From Polyporus tsugae (lineage: Eukaryota; Basidiomycota; Agaricomycetes; Polyporales; Polyporaceae): a DNA stretch of 64,000 bases. The notes under the pieces are model-generated. The model was not told the DNA's origin. It did not search any database and was given only the letters and a program-made list of their open reading frames with translations. Positions 24,801-36,123 of the stretch are shown here, in pieces. The DNA is taken from positions 620,001-684,000 of the forward strand of contig JAHRBS010000009.1 of assembly GCA_024305745.1 (NCBI GenBank), in the 5' to 3' direction. Made by a program: the position numbers and the translations under genes. Each line of letters begins with the position of its first letter. Positions within the stretch are counted from its first letter, which is position 1.

Positions 24801-26491
24801 TAATCACTTCTCAGTTGGCTAAGCCAAGCGTGCATAACACATGTAGCCCCCACCCTCTCGTGCCTCCGCAACTGAAACAGGCTTGAGCATCGCGCTCTCT
24901 CGTTCTTTGGGGCTGTATTTGGCTGGAGATGTTTTACTTGAGTACATTCTGTCCAATCCGTCCACTCAGCCTGGCAGTGGTGGGACTGGCGGGCAGGTTG
25001 GCGCCATCATTTCCCCGCACGATTGCGCAAGGGGGTTGTGCACAAGCTGGATCGGAGATTGCGTCTGGGATGGCGACAGCGGCTGTCCACAAATGGCGAT
25101 GGGCGGGTTCGAGACGAAGAAAATAAATTTGATGGGGCACATGCGAATACTATGGCTCAGTGATTCGATCGGGCGAGGGTGAGGCTCACACGACCAATCT
25201 CCCCTTATTACGATGCGCCACGATACTCTCCCTTGATACTCCTTGCTCAGCGCTCATCCCTCTGCAGCTGGGGCCCTGGATGCGGTGACGAGATACCTGC
25301 AAGCCACTCCACCTCAACGACGCCCGTTCAGGACGTCTCGCTCGCATGTCGGTCGACACTGACAGCCCGCCGTCTAAATCGCCTCAATTCCTCTGGACGC
25401 GGAGCCGAGACATTGACAACCGATCACCTGTGAGCACGTCAGCCAGTCTGAGACAGACGATAGCGTGCGTGATCGTCGTCTGCCATACGTCGCGCCAAGC
25501 CAGCCCTGTTCTCCATCAGGGTTGTGACAGTGACCATTGAAATATTTTTACTCTTCCAACGATTGCCAAACGAGTGAGGCTCCCCGGTTCCGGGCGAAGA
25601 CGAACTCTCGGTGCTGTCCTCTCACTTGAAGGATGGTCTCTTTCGTCGTATACTAAGAATGCGTGGGGGCTGAGTTAATGGAATTGGAATCCTCAAACGG
25701 AGTGCATTTATTTCGATGGAGCTGTTGTCCGAAACCCGCGCATGGTGCACGCGGTCCCCGCAATCACGGGTCGCGGGTCACCCTTCCGACGCGACGGTCG
25801 GGCCCAGTGCTTCCGTTTGCGCCAGACCATCGCCGAATGCCGCTATCCCTGCTGTACGTTCCCCGCCTTGTTTCAGCTCTGCTAGTCAATTAATATTCTA
25901 ATGGCCTGGCCAAGGCTGCCGTCCTAATTTCACAGGCTTCCCTTTCCTTGTCAAAACAACTCCTATCTACATAGCCTGCCCACTTCCACCGCCCGACCTT
26001 TTCTTCGATATCTGGACGAGAAGGATGGAACGGTGTGGGATGGGCCCGGAGGTACTCACGCTTCGCCGGGTTGAATGCTGGGAGATGTCGGCGGCAGGGA
26101 CGGGCCTGTCGCCACGATCGGAGATTCAGAAGAACTCGGGCGATCTGCCACTCCGAGTCGCCGTGGCGGCGGGGCATCCACATGTACGACCAGAAACGTC
26201 GAGATGATGCGTCCCATCAGGCCAAGGTTTCCACACGGCAGGAGGAACAGCAGCGCCCTTATCTCGTCGCTAGCTGTGCCCAGGAACTCCTGTGCACATG
26301 CTCGATGCTCCATCTCCCAATGGGCGTGATTTCTACCGAACCAACGATACCCACATCACCGCGTCAAAGATGCCGGATACTGATGGCATGCCATCCGTCT
26401 AGCCCATACAGTCATTTAGCACGGATGTTAAATACCCACCCCGCCCGAAGTCGTCCCGCTATCGACTCTCCGTGTCGCCTCGTCGCCCACT
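21898..26491. other. Long gene-poor stretch upstream of OPT-1
   Basis: About 4.6 kb between the start of Kish and OPT-1. All open frames are short, on both strands, without recognisable motifs or coherent splice patterns. A methionine-led hydrophobic peptide occurs near 24.31 kb (MTKFFVTAGLIPILAIN) but ends after 24 residues. No transposon gene, long terminal repeat or simple repeat array was seen. It contains the Kish and OPT-1 promoters. Confidence 0.35.
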
Positions 26492-29201
26492 ATGGCCACT
26501 CTCCGGGAGGATAAGCACTCCGCCGCGAGCTCTTACGACGAGAAGCTCGACGCCGAGAAGCAGGGTACGTGACCCCGTCACTTCCCCCCTTCCCCTCCAC
26601 GCTCACAGCAGGTCACGAGCAGCCGCGGTCGTCCCCGCTGTTGCGGAGTTCGACGATCCGAACCTCGACAAGGATGCCCTCGAACTCGGTGCGTTCTTCA
26701 CCCGCTAATTCTCTCCACTTCTTGTCCCTCCTGACCTCGGCATGCAGAGGACGATTCTCCATACCCCGAGGTTCGGTCCGCCGTCGCCAACACCGACGAC
26801 CCCGACATGCCCGTGAACACTTTCCGGGCCTGGACCATTGGTCTCATCTGGTCCATCATCCTCCCCGGCATGAACCAGTTCTTCTTCTTCCGGTATCCCT
26901 CGGTCACCGTCAGCGGCGTAAGTGGTTCTTCTGAATTCGCATTCTTACTGCGGAATGTGGGGAACGCAATCGCTGATGGAGATGCGTCTTCCGCGCGTCT
27001 TACCTCCCCTTCCTCCAGATTGTCGCCCAGTTGCTCTCATACCCCGTCGGTCGCCTCTGGGCTCGCGTCGTCCCTAATGTCAAGATATTCGGTATCGCGA
27101 TTAACCCCGGTCCTTTCACCGTTAAGGAGCACGTTCTTATTACGATTATGGCCAACGTCGGATACCAGTCGGCCTACGCTGTGAGTAGACATCGCTCCTC
27201 ACGCTCCGTCATCAGCGATCTGACTTGGTGTACCTCATAGACGGATATCATCGCTGTGCAGCGCGTATACTACAACCAGATTTACTCGTTCGGCTACCAG
27301 TGGATGGTCACCATGTCTACGCAACTTGTGGGTCCACGTTTAGAAGATCCACATATTCGAGCGTCCGATCTGACGGCGCTGGTTCGTTGTTCAACAGATT
27401 GGCTTCTCAATTGGTGGTGTTGCTCGCCGCTTCCTCGTGGCGCCCCCGTCCATGATCTGGCCCGCCAACCTGGTCACTTGCGCGCTGTTCAACACCCTCC
27501 ACTCTCAACAGTACTCCGGAGTGGGTACCCGCGGTGGTATCTCCCGTGAACGCTTCTTCTTCATCGTGTTTGCCGCCTCCTTCTTTTGGTACTTCGTCCC
27601 CGGCTACATCTTCACGGCCCTGTCGTTCTTCAACTGGGTCTGCTGGATCGCCCCCGAGAACATTGTTGTCAACCAGCTCTTCGGATACTACTCCGGCCTC
27701 GGCATGTCGCTCATTACCTTCGACTGGTCCCAGATTGCGTACATCGGCTCGCCCCTCGCTACCCCGTGGTGGGCGTCCGCGAACGTCGCCGGCGGTTTCG
27801 TGTTCTTCTTCTGGTTCCTCACCCCCGTTCTCTACTACACCAACACCTGGTATTCCAAGTACCTCCCGATCTCCTCCCGCGGATCCTACGACAACACCGG
27901 CGGGCGGTACGATGTCTCCCAAATCCTCACCGCGGAGTCGACGCTCGACGTGGAGAAGTACAAGGCGTACTCGCCCCTCTTCCTCTCGACGACCTTCGCG
28001 ATCTCGTACGGCCTGTCCTTCGCCGGCATCACCGCGACGATCGTGCACACGTTCCTCTACTTCCGCAAGCAGATCTGGATCCAGGCCCGCCGCTCGCTCT
28101 CGGAGCAGCCTGACATCCACGCCCGCCTCATGTCGCGCTACCAGCAGGTGCCCGAGTGGTGGTACTTGGTGATCTTCGTCACCATGTTCATCTTCGGCGC
28201 CGTCTCCATCGAGGTCTGGCACACGCAAATGCCCATCTGGGCGCTCGTGCTCGGTCTCGTCATCGCGTTCATCTACACGGTGCCCATCGGTATGATCCAG
28301 GCCATCACGAACCAGCAGGTCGGCCTCAACGTTATCACGGAGCTGATCATCGGTTATGCGCTCCCCGGCCGCCCCATCGCGATGATGATGTTCAAGACGT
28401 TCGGCTACATCACCATGTACCAGGCGCTCCAGTTCACGTCCGACTTTAAGCTCGGTCACTACATGAAGGTCCCGTGAGTATCTTGCACCTCCGTTTCCTC
28501 GCCGTGGACCTCGACGCTAACCAGACCACCTTGCTTCCAGGCCCCGCCCCATGTTCTGGTGCCAGGTCATTGCCACGATCATCGGTCTCACCGTGCAGCT
28601 CGCCGTCCAGGCCTGGATGTTCACCAACATCCCCGACATGTGCAGCCCGACGCAGAAGGACGGCTTCATCTGCCCCTCGACCGAGGTCTTCGGCACCGCG
28701 TCCATCATCTGGGGTGTCATCGGGCCGCAGCGCCAGTTCTCGAGCGGCCAGCTCTACTACAGCCTGACCTTCTTCTTCCTCATCGGCGCGATCCTGCCCT
28801 GCCTCACCTACGCCCTCCAGCTCAAGTGGCCGAACTCGTTCGTCAAGTACATCAACTTCCCCGTCATCTTCTCAGGCACGGGCTACATCCCCCCCGCGTC
28901 CGCGCTCAACTACGTGCCCTGGACGATCGTCGCGTTCATCTTCAACTACATCATCCGCCGCCGTCACTTCTCCTGGTGGACAAAGTACAACTACATCCTG
29001 TCCGCCGGCCTCGACTCGGGCGTCGCCATCAGCGTCATCGTCATCTTCTTCACCCTCCAGTACCCGAAGAGCGGCACCATCGGCGCGACCACGCTCATGA
29101 CGTGGTGGGGCAACGTCGTCGGCGTCAACACCGCCGACGGCGCGTCCGCCCCGTACCTCCCCATCCCCGCCTCGGGCACCTTCGGGCCGACGACGTGGTG
29201 A
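26492..29201 (+). CDS. Small-oligopeptide transporter OPT-1
   Basis: A proton-coupled OPT-family importer (peptide clade) of the plasma membrane, moving small peptides such as tetra- and pentapeptides or glutathione-type substrates. The start is ATGGCCACTCTCCGG (MATLREDKHSA). Short N-terminal exons carry VAEFDDPNLDKDALEL and EVRSAVANTDDPDMPVNT, then the transmembrane core: TIGLIWSIILPGMNQFFFFR, IVAQLLSYPVGRLWA, the family hallmark NPGPFTVKEH, IWPANLVTCALFNTLHS and IPIGxIQAITNQQVGLNV-type loops. The C-terminal exon ends GTFGPTTW with TGA at 29199-29201. About eight introns of around 55 nt can be placed. The acceptor of exon 2 is the CAG before 26623, chosen because the earlier CAG breaks the frame. 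It shares roughly 80% identity with OPT-2 at 42.1-44.9 kb over the aligned core (judged by eye). Confidence 0.94.
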
Positions 29202-30412
29202 GCGAGGATGCGTGGTTGCCCTGCCTGTGCGCGCTATGTATGTACTTCTGTACGTACGTGGGCGCGCCCCGGCTTTTGTCTCCGGCGCAGCACTGGGCTC
29301 GGTGAGGGACCCGGAGGACGCGTGGGCGGCAGGGTTGTGTGTGGGTGATTGTGTGTGTGTACTTCCTTAATTTCGAGTGTTTGGGTCACCATGTATGTCG
29401 TAGTTTATGTACGGATCTGTACGCGCTCTTTTCTTTGTATGTTATTAATGAGTGGAATGTCCATCGCGTTATCCCACCTTATACCACGCGTTTGCTTTGA
29501 AAAAAAAAGTACCTACCTGGGCACTCTTCGTCAATATCGCTCCGTTCATGCATTCATTCTATCCTTTCAATTCATGACGGTCTCCCATTCTGTGCTCGCA
29601 ATGTCGCGTTATACTCTGAATAATCGGTGCTAAGACCCAGTCTTAGTCTTACCCACACTGGACTTGCAATCACCAGAGTGTGCCGAAACACTTGATAATA
29701 AGTTACCAGTCTACCACTACGACGACAGTGCCGCAATGCAAGTACTGTTGATTTCGCACGTATTATGGGAAAGAGGGGAAGCACAATCACGCAACGCATA
29801 TGCTCGACATGCCAGCGTCCAGTACAGCACGTTCGACATATATTCGAAGGGAACCGAACAACATAGCGGACACCGGGAGAGACGACACATACGTATAATA
29901 AGATCGACGCGCAACGGGAGTAATTGAGACGCGCTATGGAATACCCATGACGCACGACGGCAGTGGCGGAAAGGGTAGGCAGGCGGAGGGTGGCCAGAAG
30001 GTAGTAAGGGTAGAAAGTCAGGGGTAGAACTGGAACACAAACAAATGAACGATATTACGCTAATTCGGCCAGAGGCCGGGGCCCGATGGTATCTTCGACG
30101 AAGGAATGCGGTAAATATGTACGATGTGACGTAGCAGCAGCAGCAGCAAGGCGGCTAGGAAGACCAGCCATTGAAGGAGGGAAGGCATGTTGTTGAACGA
30201 TAGAGATACCAAGACACACAGTACGCGCGGAGCAAGCGATAGCGGACGAGGGAGTACGGTACAATGAGGACGAGGAGGGCGGAAGCTGGAGTATGCTGGG
30301 TGTTTACCGACGCTGAATACGATATGATATTTCAGTGGCCCGACGTAGGGGGAAAGGCAAAGATGGGTGGAGCACAGCAAAGGAGCAACCATCGTGAGGA
30401 AGGTGCGCCACG
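29202..30412. other. Intergenic between OPT-1 and the Msb1-like gene
   Basis: Convergent 3' flanks of OPT-1 (+) and the Msb1-like gene (-). It contains a TG-rich tract near 29336-29360 and a short poly-A near 29501-29509. No gene recognised. Confidence 0.4.
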
Positions 30413-33400
30413 CTACGCCTCCTCTTCCTCAGGTTCCTCCATTACATTGTGAAGGGGGGCGCCGTGCACGTAGCGTGTGGGGAGATCAACGGCAACTTCT
30501 TCGACGCTCACCTTGTCGTCCGCGGGCTCTTCGATCTCCGGGAGGTCAGCCGGAGTAGGTGGGATTGGGGACGGGCGAGGAGAGGGAGAAGGGGATGCAG
30601 AGCGCTCGCGCTCCATGCCATTGGGGGACGCCTGGAGAGACGCTTGGCGGACGGGAAGACGCGAAGAAGGGATTGGGCTGCTCTGCGACTGCCGCTCGCG
30701 CTCGCGATACATCTCGATGAGGGAAGCCGTCTTGCTCGGGTTCTTTGCGGGAGGCGTAGGCGCGTCATTGGATGCTGCCAGAACAGTCTTCTTGATATCT
30801 CGGGGAACAGCCTGAGAACCGACTGGGATGGGCTCAGGATCGGACTCGTACTCCGAGGCTGCGGATTGCCTGTAAAACGCCGAATCCTCCCCGACGGTCA
30901 GATTCGTGCGCATCGTTGCCGTCGCAGGATCATAAGGGTTCTCCATCGAGGTATCGCTCTCGTAGGATGGACGACCAAAGCGGTCGCGGGGATCGTCAAC
31001 CACGGTAGGGGGACGGCGTTCAGGATGGAGGTCGAAGTAACCAAGACGCTTCTTGGCGGTAGGTGTCAGCGATTCGCCGTCCTCGTCTCCATGATCAGCG
31101 ACTGAATCGCCTTCGCGTTGACTGTGCTCGAGGATGGAATCCTGCAGAGTCGATGTGTCCCCGTTTGCGTCGCCAGGATCTGCCACAGGCTCCATAGCCT
31201 CGTCATCGTCATCCGAGAAGCGGCCGCGAACCCCAGCAAGAACCTCTGAGACCTCCTGGCTCGCGAGCTCGGGGTCGGAGCGGCCGCCTCTCAGAGGATT
31301 GCGCAACTCCGCATCCTGCCCCATCATACGGCGGCTGTTAGTGGCGACGAGAATGTCTACCCACGCATCGTCCTTCGACTTCTTCCGGCGGTGCTTGCCC
31401 TTAGTAGCGAGCTCGTCGTCGTCAAAGCTCGCCAGGCGCGTGTGAAAATCCACTGGGTCGTATTCTGTGGGCGCGATGCCGGTTCGCTTGGCAGCCGACG
31501 GACTGGCGGGCAATCCGGCGGGGAGGCGAAATCGAGAGCCCTTCTTCGGGATGGGCGTTCCGCTCTCGTCGCGCGGGGTTCCGGGAACAGATTGGAGGGT
31601 AGCAGGGGAGTCCGTGCGCAAAGGGGTCAGAAACGTCCCCTTCGACACAGGGCTTGCTACGTGGATCAGCGGGTTCCCGCTAGGCTCGTGCCCTGGGGTC
31701 GCAATGGTACTTGAGGTCGAGGCCAGAAGGGGAGGTCGCTCCCTGTCGGGACTGCGGTTCAGAGAAATCACTTTAGTGGAACTGCCATTGGAACGGAGAA
31801 CACCCTCGAACTCAAGCTCGCGGAAGCTAGGGCTGTGGGGAACAGCTCCGACAACATATGGGCGACCGTTCAGTGTAGCCGCCGGTTTCCACTGCTTAGA
31901 TTTGGTTCCCGATGAAAAGAGCGAAGGGAGCCTTCGACGCGTTTGGCCTGCGGAGGCAAGTTGTTGCCGGTACTCGTAAGGAACGAACTCTTCAAAGAGA
32001 ATGAGGGTGTTGGCTGTTCGTGGATCAGTCGTGCCCGAAACCGTTGTCCGCGTGAGGGGAAGGGACTTGAACTCCACCTGCCAGGTCCGCGCTCAGAAGA
32101 AGTGGACCCGACGCCTACGCAATGAGAGCTCACCAAAGCCCAATTGCAATCTCTGTCCGTCTCCTCCCGTCGCTCGTCGTCCATCCATCCACTGCCATAG
32201 ATAAGATCACAGAAGACGTCCAAGAACGCCTCTTCGATAAGTTCCTCTCCACCCATAATGGGCTCAGTGTCCCAGCCGAACGGCGGCAACGCCTTCTGCG
32301 TCTTCTTCAGTTTCCGGTGCATTTCGGCCGATTGTGCGGGCCAGGAGTTGATTTGGTTAGCCACTGGTGCACTGAACTGTAGCGTTGCGCTCAAGTGTTG
32401 ATCCGCCCGCGAGAACCCGGCAGCTGAGAAGTCCTGCCAGCTGAGCGTTGCACGCTTCGCGGCACGGGCCTGCGAAAGGTACATTTGTCAGTGAACGCAG
32501 AACATGGAAGGGAAGACGGACGCACCGCGCGTGCACCCTCAGTGAGGTCGAACTGCAGCTTCTTCTCATCCGCCATCAGGCTACCGAAGCCCATAGCCTC
32601 GAACTCGCCCCACCTGAGATCCGTCAAACTCCTGAAGCGCTCCTCTCCTTCCTTGTCCTCGAATAACGTCGAGGTGACCGAAGACGCCGACGAGACGGAC
32701 GACGACAACGACGGCGGAGTGAGTGTGGAAGACGCGGATCCCGGCACGCCCGTCTCAGGGTGAAAGTTCGGCGCGAGGACCATCCGCTTCTTGTACGCGT
32801 CACTGTATCGCGGGGCGAGCTTGAGCGTCGGCGGAGCGATGCGCTCCCACTCCCTCGAGCCTGCGAATGCACGTTCCCCGGCGCTGGACGTCGCTCCCCG
32901 AGGGCGGTTCGCCCATGACGCCGAAGTCTTCACCAGGTCCGGAGAGTACATGCGCACGTTGCGACGGATATTGAGCACTCTCACAGTCCGGGCACCCCGG
33001 CGAGGTTGCGGGCGGTCGTTCTTTCCCAATGCGGGTAACATGGACGGGTAGCCTTGAATCCATGCCTTGAGGCGAGTGGGGACGCTGAGCGCTGGGCCCG
33101 CCGCGTTCGCCTTCGCGTCCTGCCAACGAATGAATGCAAGAATCAAATGCTCCGTGGCGGTTGTTGTGCGGAGGTAATGCATGTATGCATGGTGGAAATT
33201 GAGCGTCGACGGCCCCAGCCCGAAAAGCAACGGGCCAAAGAGCGGCGAGAGCGTGGGCGGGGTGTGCCCGGAAGACGAAGAATGCGCGGTGAACCGGGTC
33301 AGTAGCGTGAACAGCCCGATGAGCACCGAACGTAGGAGAGGGTTAAGCGGCTCCAGGAACGACCAAAGGTGCAGGCCGGGGTAGTTCAAGGCTGCAGGAC

Positions 33401-34399
33401 AGTAAGATCAGCTGAGACAAGAGCACACGTACCAGAGGTATAGACCTCTAAAACACCGTGTCCCAACGCTGTTACACTGCGATCAATGGCCGTATTCCAA
33501 CGTTTGCGCAAAGCGTCTCAAATCGCTTTCAAGCGTAGCGCGAAGATGCGTTACATGCTGATAGCATGCAAATTATTGCATGCAATCCGCATTCAACGAC
33601 AATGAGACGGAACCCCGGCTTCGTGGGCTCGGCCAACGGTCACAATGTACCCAACATGGAATAAGGTGTCTCACAGATCCATGTCCCCGGTGACAGATGT
33701 TCGCGAGCACGCACCAGCTTCAGCATCCCGCCACAGGAGATAGGGCTCGTACGACACCAGCCCGCGCACCTCATGCCCCGCGACCCACCTCACCGCCCTC
33801 GCCAAGCCCCATCGCAGCGTCATCCCGAGTTCGTGCGGCTCCGCCAGCCGCGCCTCCTGCCGCCATTGCCTATCAGCCTCCGCCGACGGCCGTGCGCACG
33901 TCTTCAAGAACGTCTGGATGAGCCGCTTGACGGCCGACGGGGAGACGTCGAGTGCGAGAGTCGAGAAGATAAACGGGGTTGTCAGGCCACGGCTGCCGAG
34001 CTCGTCCCCCACGACGTCCACGAGCCGGGCGACCTCCTCCAGGCCGAGGACGACGTGCCGCTGGTACGACAGGTATCCGTAGTCGTGCGGGGACGGGAGC
34101 TCCTGCGTCGGGTCCTCGGGGTTCTCGTAGTGCGGCTTCTCGAGGCTCAGGGGAAGAAAGGTGCCGTCGGGGAGCCCGAAGTCGACATGCTCGTCGCTGC
34201 CATCGCCGGGGCCCGGTGAGCGCGCCTTGGCGGGGCTCTTGCCCGAGTCCTTCTTGGCCTTCTTGGTACTGGCAGTGAGTTGTTGGCGGGCGGAGCCCCT
34301 GGAGTCGATCCTCCCAAACTCGTCGTGCGCGCCGAGGTTGGAGGATGCTTTCTTGGTCGGGGTCGATGTGGTCCGCGCGCGAGAGAACAAGCTCGGCAT
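30413..34399 (-). CDS. Msb1/Mug8-domain protein (RhoGAP-like polarity factor)
   Basis: A large protein beginning MPSLFSRARTTS at 34399. Its N-terminal 200 residues plus the next exon form a RhoGAP-like fold typical of the Msb1/Mug8 domain: LPSPHDYGYLSYQRHVVLG, TPFIFSTLALDVSPS, LNYPGLHLWSFLEPLNPLL, STLNFHHAYMHYLR, then ATEHLILAFIRWQDAKA. The C-terminal third is disordered and acidic (ending EEPEEEEA). In budding yeast Msb1 links Cdc42/Rho1 to Bni1-driven polarised growth, so a role in hyphal tip polarity is inferred. Exon boundaries: first exon from 34399 to about 33708, next 33389-32530, then about 32471-32126, then about 32077-30413. The first intron (33390-33707) is 318 nt, far longer than the gene's others. 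Confidence 0.78.
33564..33583. repeat. Short inverted repeat in the long Msb1-gene intron
   Basis: GCATGCAA and TTGCATGC flank a 4-nt ATTA loop inside the 318-nt intron. The arms are a perfect 8-nt palindrome. Function unknown. Confidence 0.6.
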
Positions 34400-34907
34400 T
34401 AAGAAGAGAGTGGAGGGTGTCCTTGAGCAGGCACGTCCAGGACGACGAGGAGGTTGTGGAGGATGGTGGTGGGAGCCGACAGGAGGAATTGATGGCGAGC
34501 GGCCCACGCGGCGGCAATAGTTCTGGGCGTTCCCGGAGGTTGACAACGGCAATAACGACGAGCCAAGGGCAGTCAAAATACTAATAAGTAAGTGCTAGCA
34601 CCAGTAGTAAATGTGCGGAACAAGGGCGGTTATGAAGTATGATTTCAGGCTTGCATCGAACCATGGAACTCAGGACATTTGTGCCCGTGGCATTTCTCAA
34701 TCGAGGCTGAGCTCAGTGAAGGTGGACTAATGGCGCTGTTACGAAGCATAGAAACCTTCTTGCAAGGGCATGATGAGAAGGCAATCGGGTAACGTTGAAT
34801 TCCAACAGTCCGATAATATCCATGAACGATGGCGTAAGTACAGATCTGGCTAGGTATCTTACACTCGTAGACGTAAGTAAGTTGGGCGGTCAGGCAATGG
34901 CACTAAC
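34400..34907. other. Intergenic between the Msb1-like gene and the PPPGY-tail protein
   Basis: Promoter side of the Msb1-like gene (both neighbours are on the minus strand). Purine-rich tracts occur near 34420-34480. No other gene seen. Confidence 0.4.
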
Positions 34908-36123
34908 TTAGACAGCGTGCTTCTGGTTCGAAGTTGGAGGCGGGCCACTGGCAGGGGCGTAGTCGGGGTGAGCAGACCAACCCGGGGGTGGGCCTGGAGG
35001 CTGCTTGGAAACCAGAAGGTTCAGCGCCATGCATGGAGCTCTAGGTAGAAATGGAAGCATACCGGTGCGTACGGTGCTTGTCCGTCATACGATTGTGGTG
35101 GATACTGAGGTGGTGTGGACGGGTTGGGCCCATTGGGGTATTGCGCATGTCCGCCTTGCGGGTACGGGTAATAGCCTTCGGGCTGGTATCCGCCTTGTGG
35201 GTACGTGGGCTGGTATCTGCCTTGAGGCGGGGATCCTGGAGGCGGGCCCTGAGGCTGAAATCCTGGAGGTCCCCCTTGAGGGGGGAATCCTGGAGGTCCA
35301 CCTTGAGGCGGGAATCCTGGTGGAACCCCTTGAGGTGTATACCCTGGAGGAGGGACAGCGCCGGCAATAGCAGAAGTGTTCACGTAAGTCATGTTGGCCT
35401 GTCGAATACGCCGTCTCTGTACAGTCCTGAGAGCGATGAGGACAGCCAAAGACCCCACAACTGTGAAGTGATGAGCATTAATGAGGGACTCTGTGGTCCA
35501 ACGCAAAGCTCACCTCCTGCTATAGCGATGCCGATGCGGATAGCGGTAGAGAGTGTACAATGTTCCCGCCCGAAACTGTGGCAGACGTATCAGCAACAAA
35601 CATCCGGAAGTTTCGGGCTGGTTTTGGGCTGGTTCGTTCCTTCCCCGAGACTCCTGCATGTGAAGGGACGGGGCCCATGTCCGGCAGCTCCGCCATCGCG
35701 ACCATGTATAATGACAGAGTCCCACACATCGGCGGCGTTTGTCGTGGGCAAATCTGAGTATCATGGAGACGCCGCAGCCCCCGCACAGACAACAATTGGA
35801 GGGTCATGGACATTATTTCGGATGGCGAGCCAGTCCCCCCTCACACCGTTCTGCTGAGCGAAGGAGTGGGATACGACCCTGGGCGGAGGACTCCCTCTCT
35901 ATTGCAATTGCTGAAATGAGCTGACTGAGGCTGTGTGCCTGTGGTCACGGCTCGCCACCTCCAGCCACCACCGTGATGATGAAGCGAATTGGGGTGGGCC
36001 GTGGAGGGTGTGGCGAATGCAGAACTCGAATGGTCTGAAACGAATAGTTACTCACCTATCAAAATAGCAATAAGCCTGCGCTCCAGGGATAAGTGAGACA
36101 GCGTAAAGAGCCGCCAGCGGCAT
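34908..36123 (-). CDS. Small single-pass membrane protein with Pro/Gly/Tyr-rich repeat tail
   Basis: A 206-residue protein in four exons: 36123-36056, 35575-35514, 35460-35063 and 35000-34908 (sum divisible by three). A signal peptide (MPLAALYAVSLIPGAQA) is followed by a short extracellular piece with two cysteines (YCYFDSFGREHC), one helix (IRIGIAIAGVVGSLAVLIAL), a basic stop-transfer (RTVQRRRIRQ), and a cytosolic tail. The tail has tandem PPPGYTPQG/PPGFPPQGG repeats, ends QKHAV, and is rich in PPxY-like motifs that could recruit WW-domain proteins such as Nedd4-type ligases (inference). Many basidiomycetes carry uncharacterised proteins of this architecture, superficially like animal Shisa proteins. 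The first intron is unusually long (480 nt), so an extra small exon within it is possible. Confidence 0.75.

Larger units (their letters stand above)
17815..29201 (+). repeat. Left arm of a mirror-image (inverted) segmental duplication
   Basis: Holds, left to right, a two-TM gene (-), an AT-hook pseudogene (-) and OPT-1 (+). The same three families occur in reversed order and opposite strands at 42066-53578. Kish (21.3-21.9 kb) has no counterpart. Homology is clear in the genes; intergenic similarity is not evident by eye except just upstream of the two-TM gene. Confidence 0.7.

Noticed and set aside
27407..28459. 350-codon open frame on the minus strand across OPT-1
   Set aside because: It lies antisense to well-conserved OPT exons and reads as His/Arg/Asp/Glu-rich sequence, the usual shadow of strong third-position C bias.
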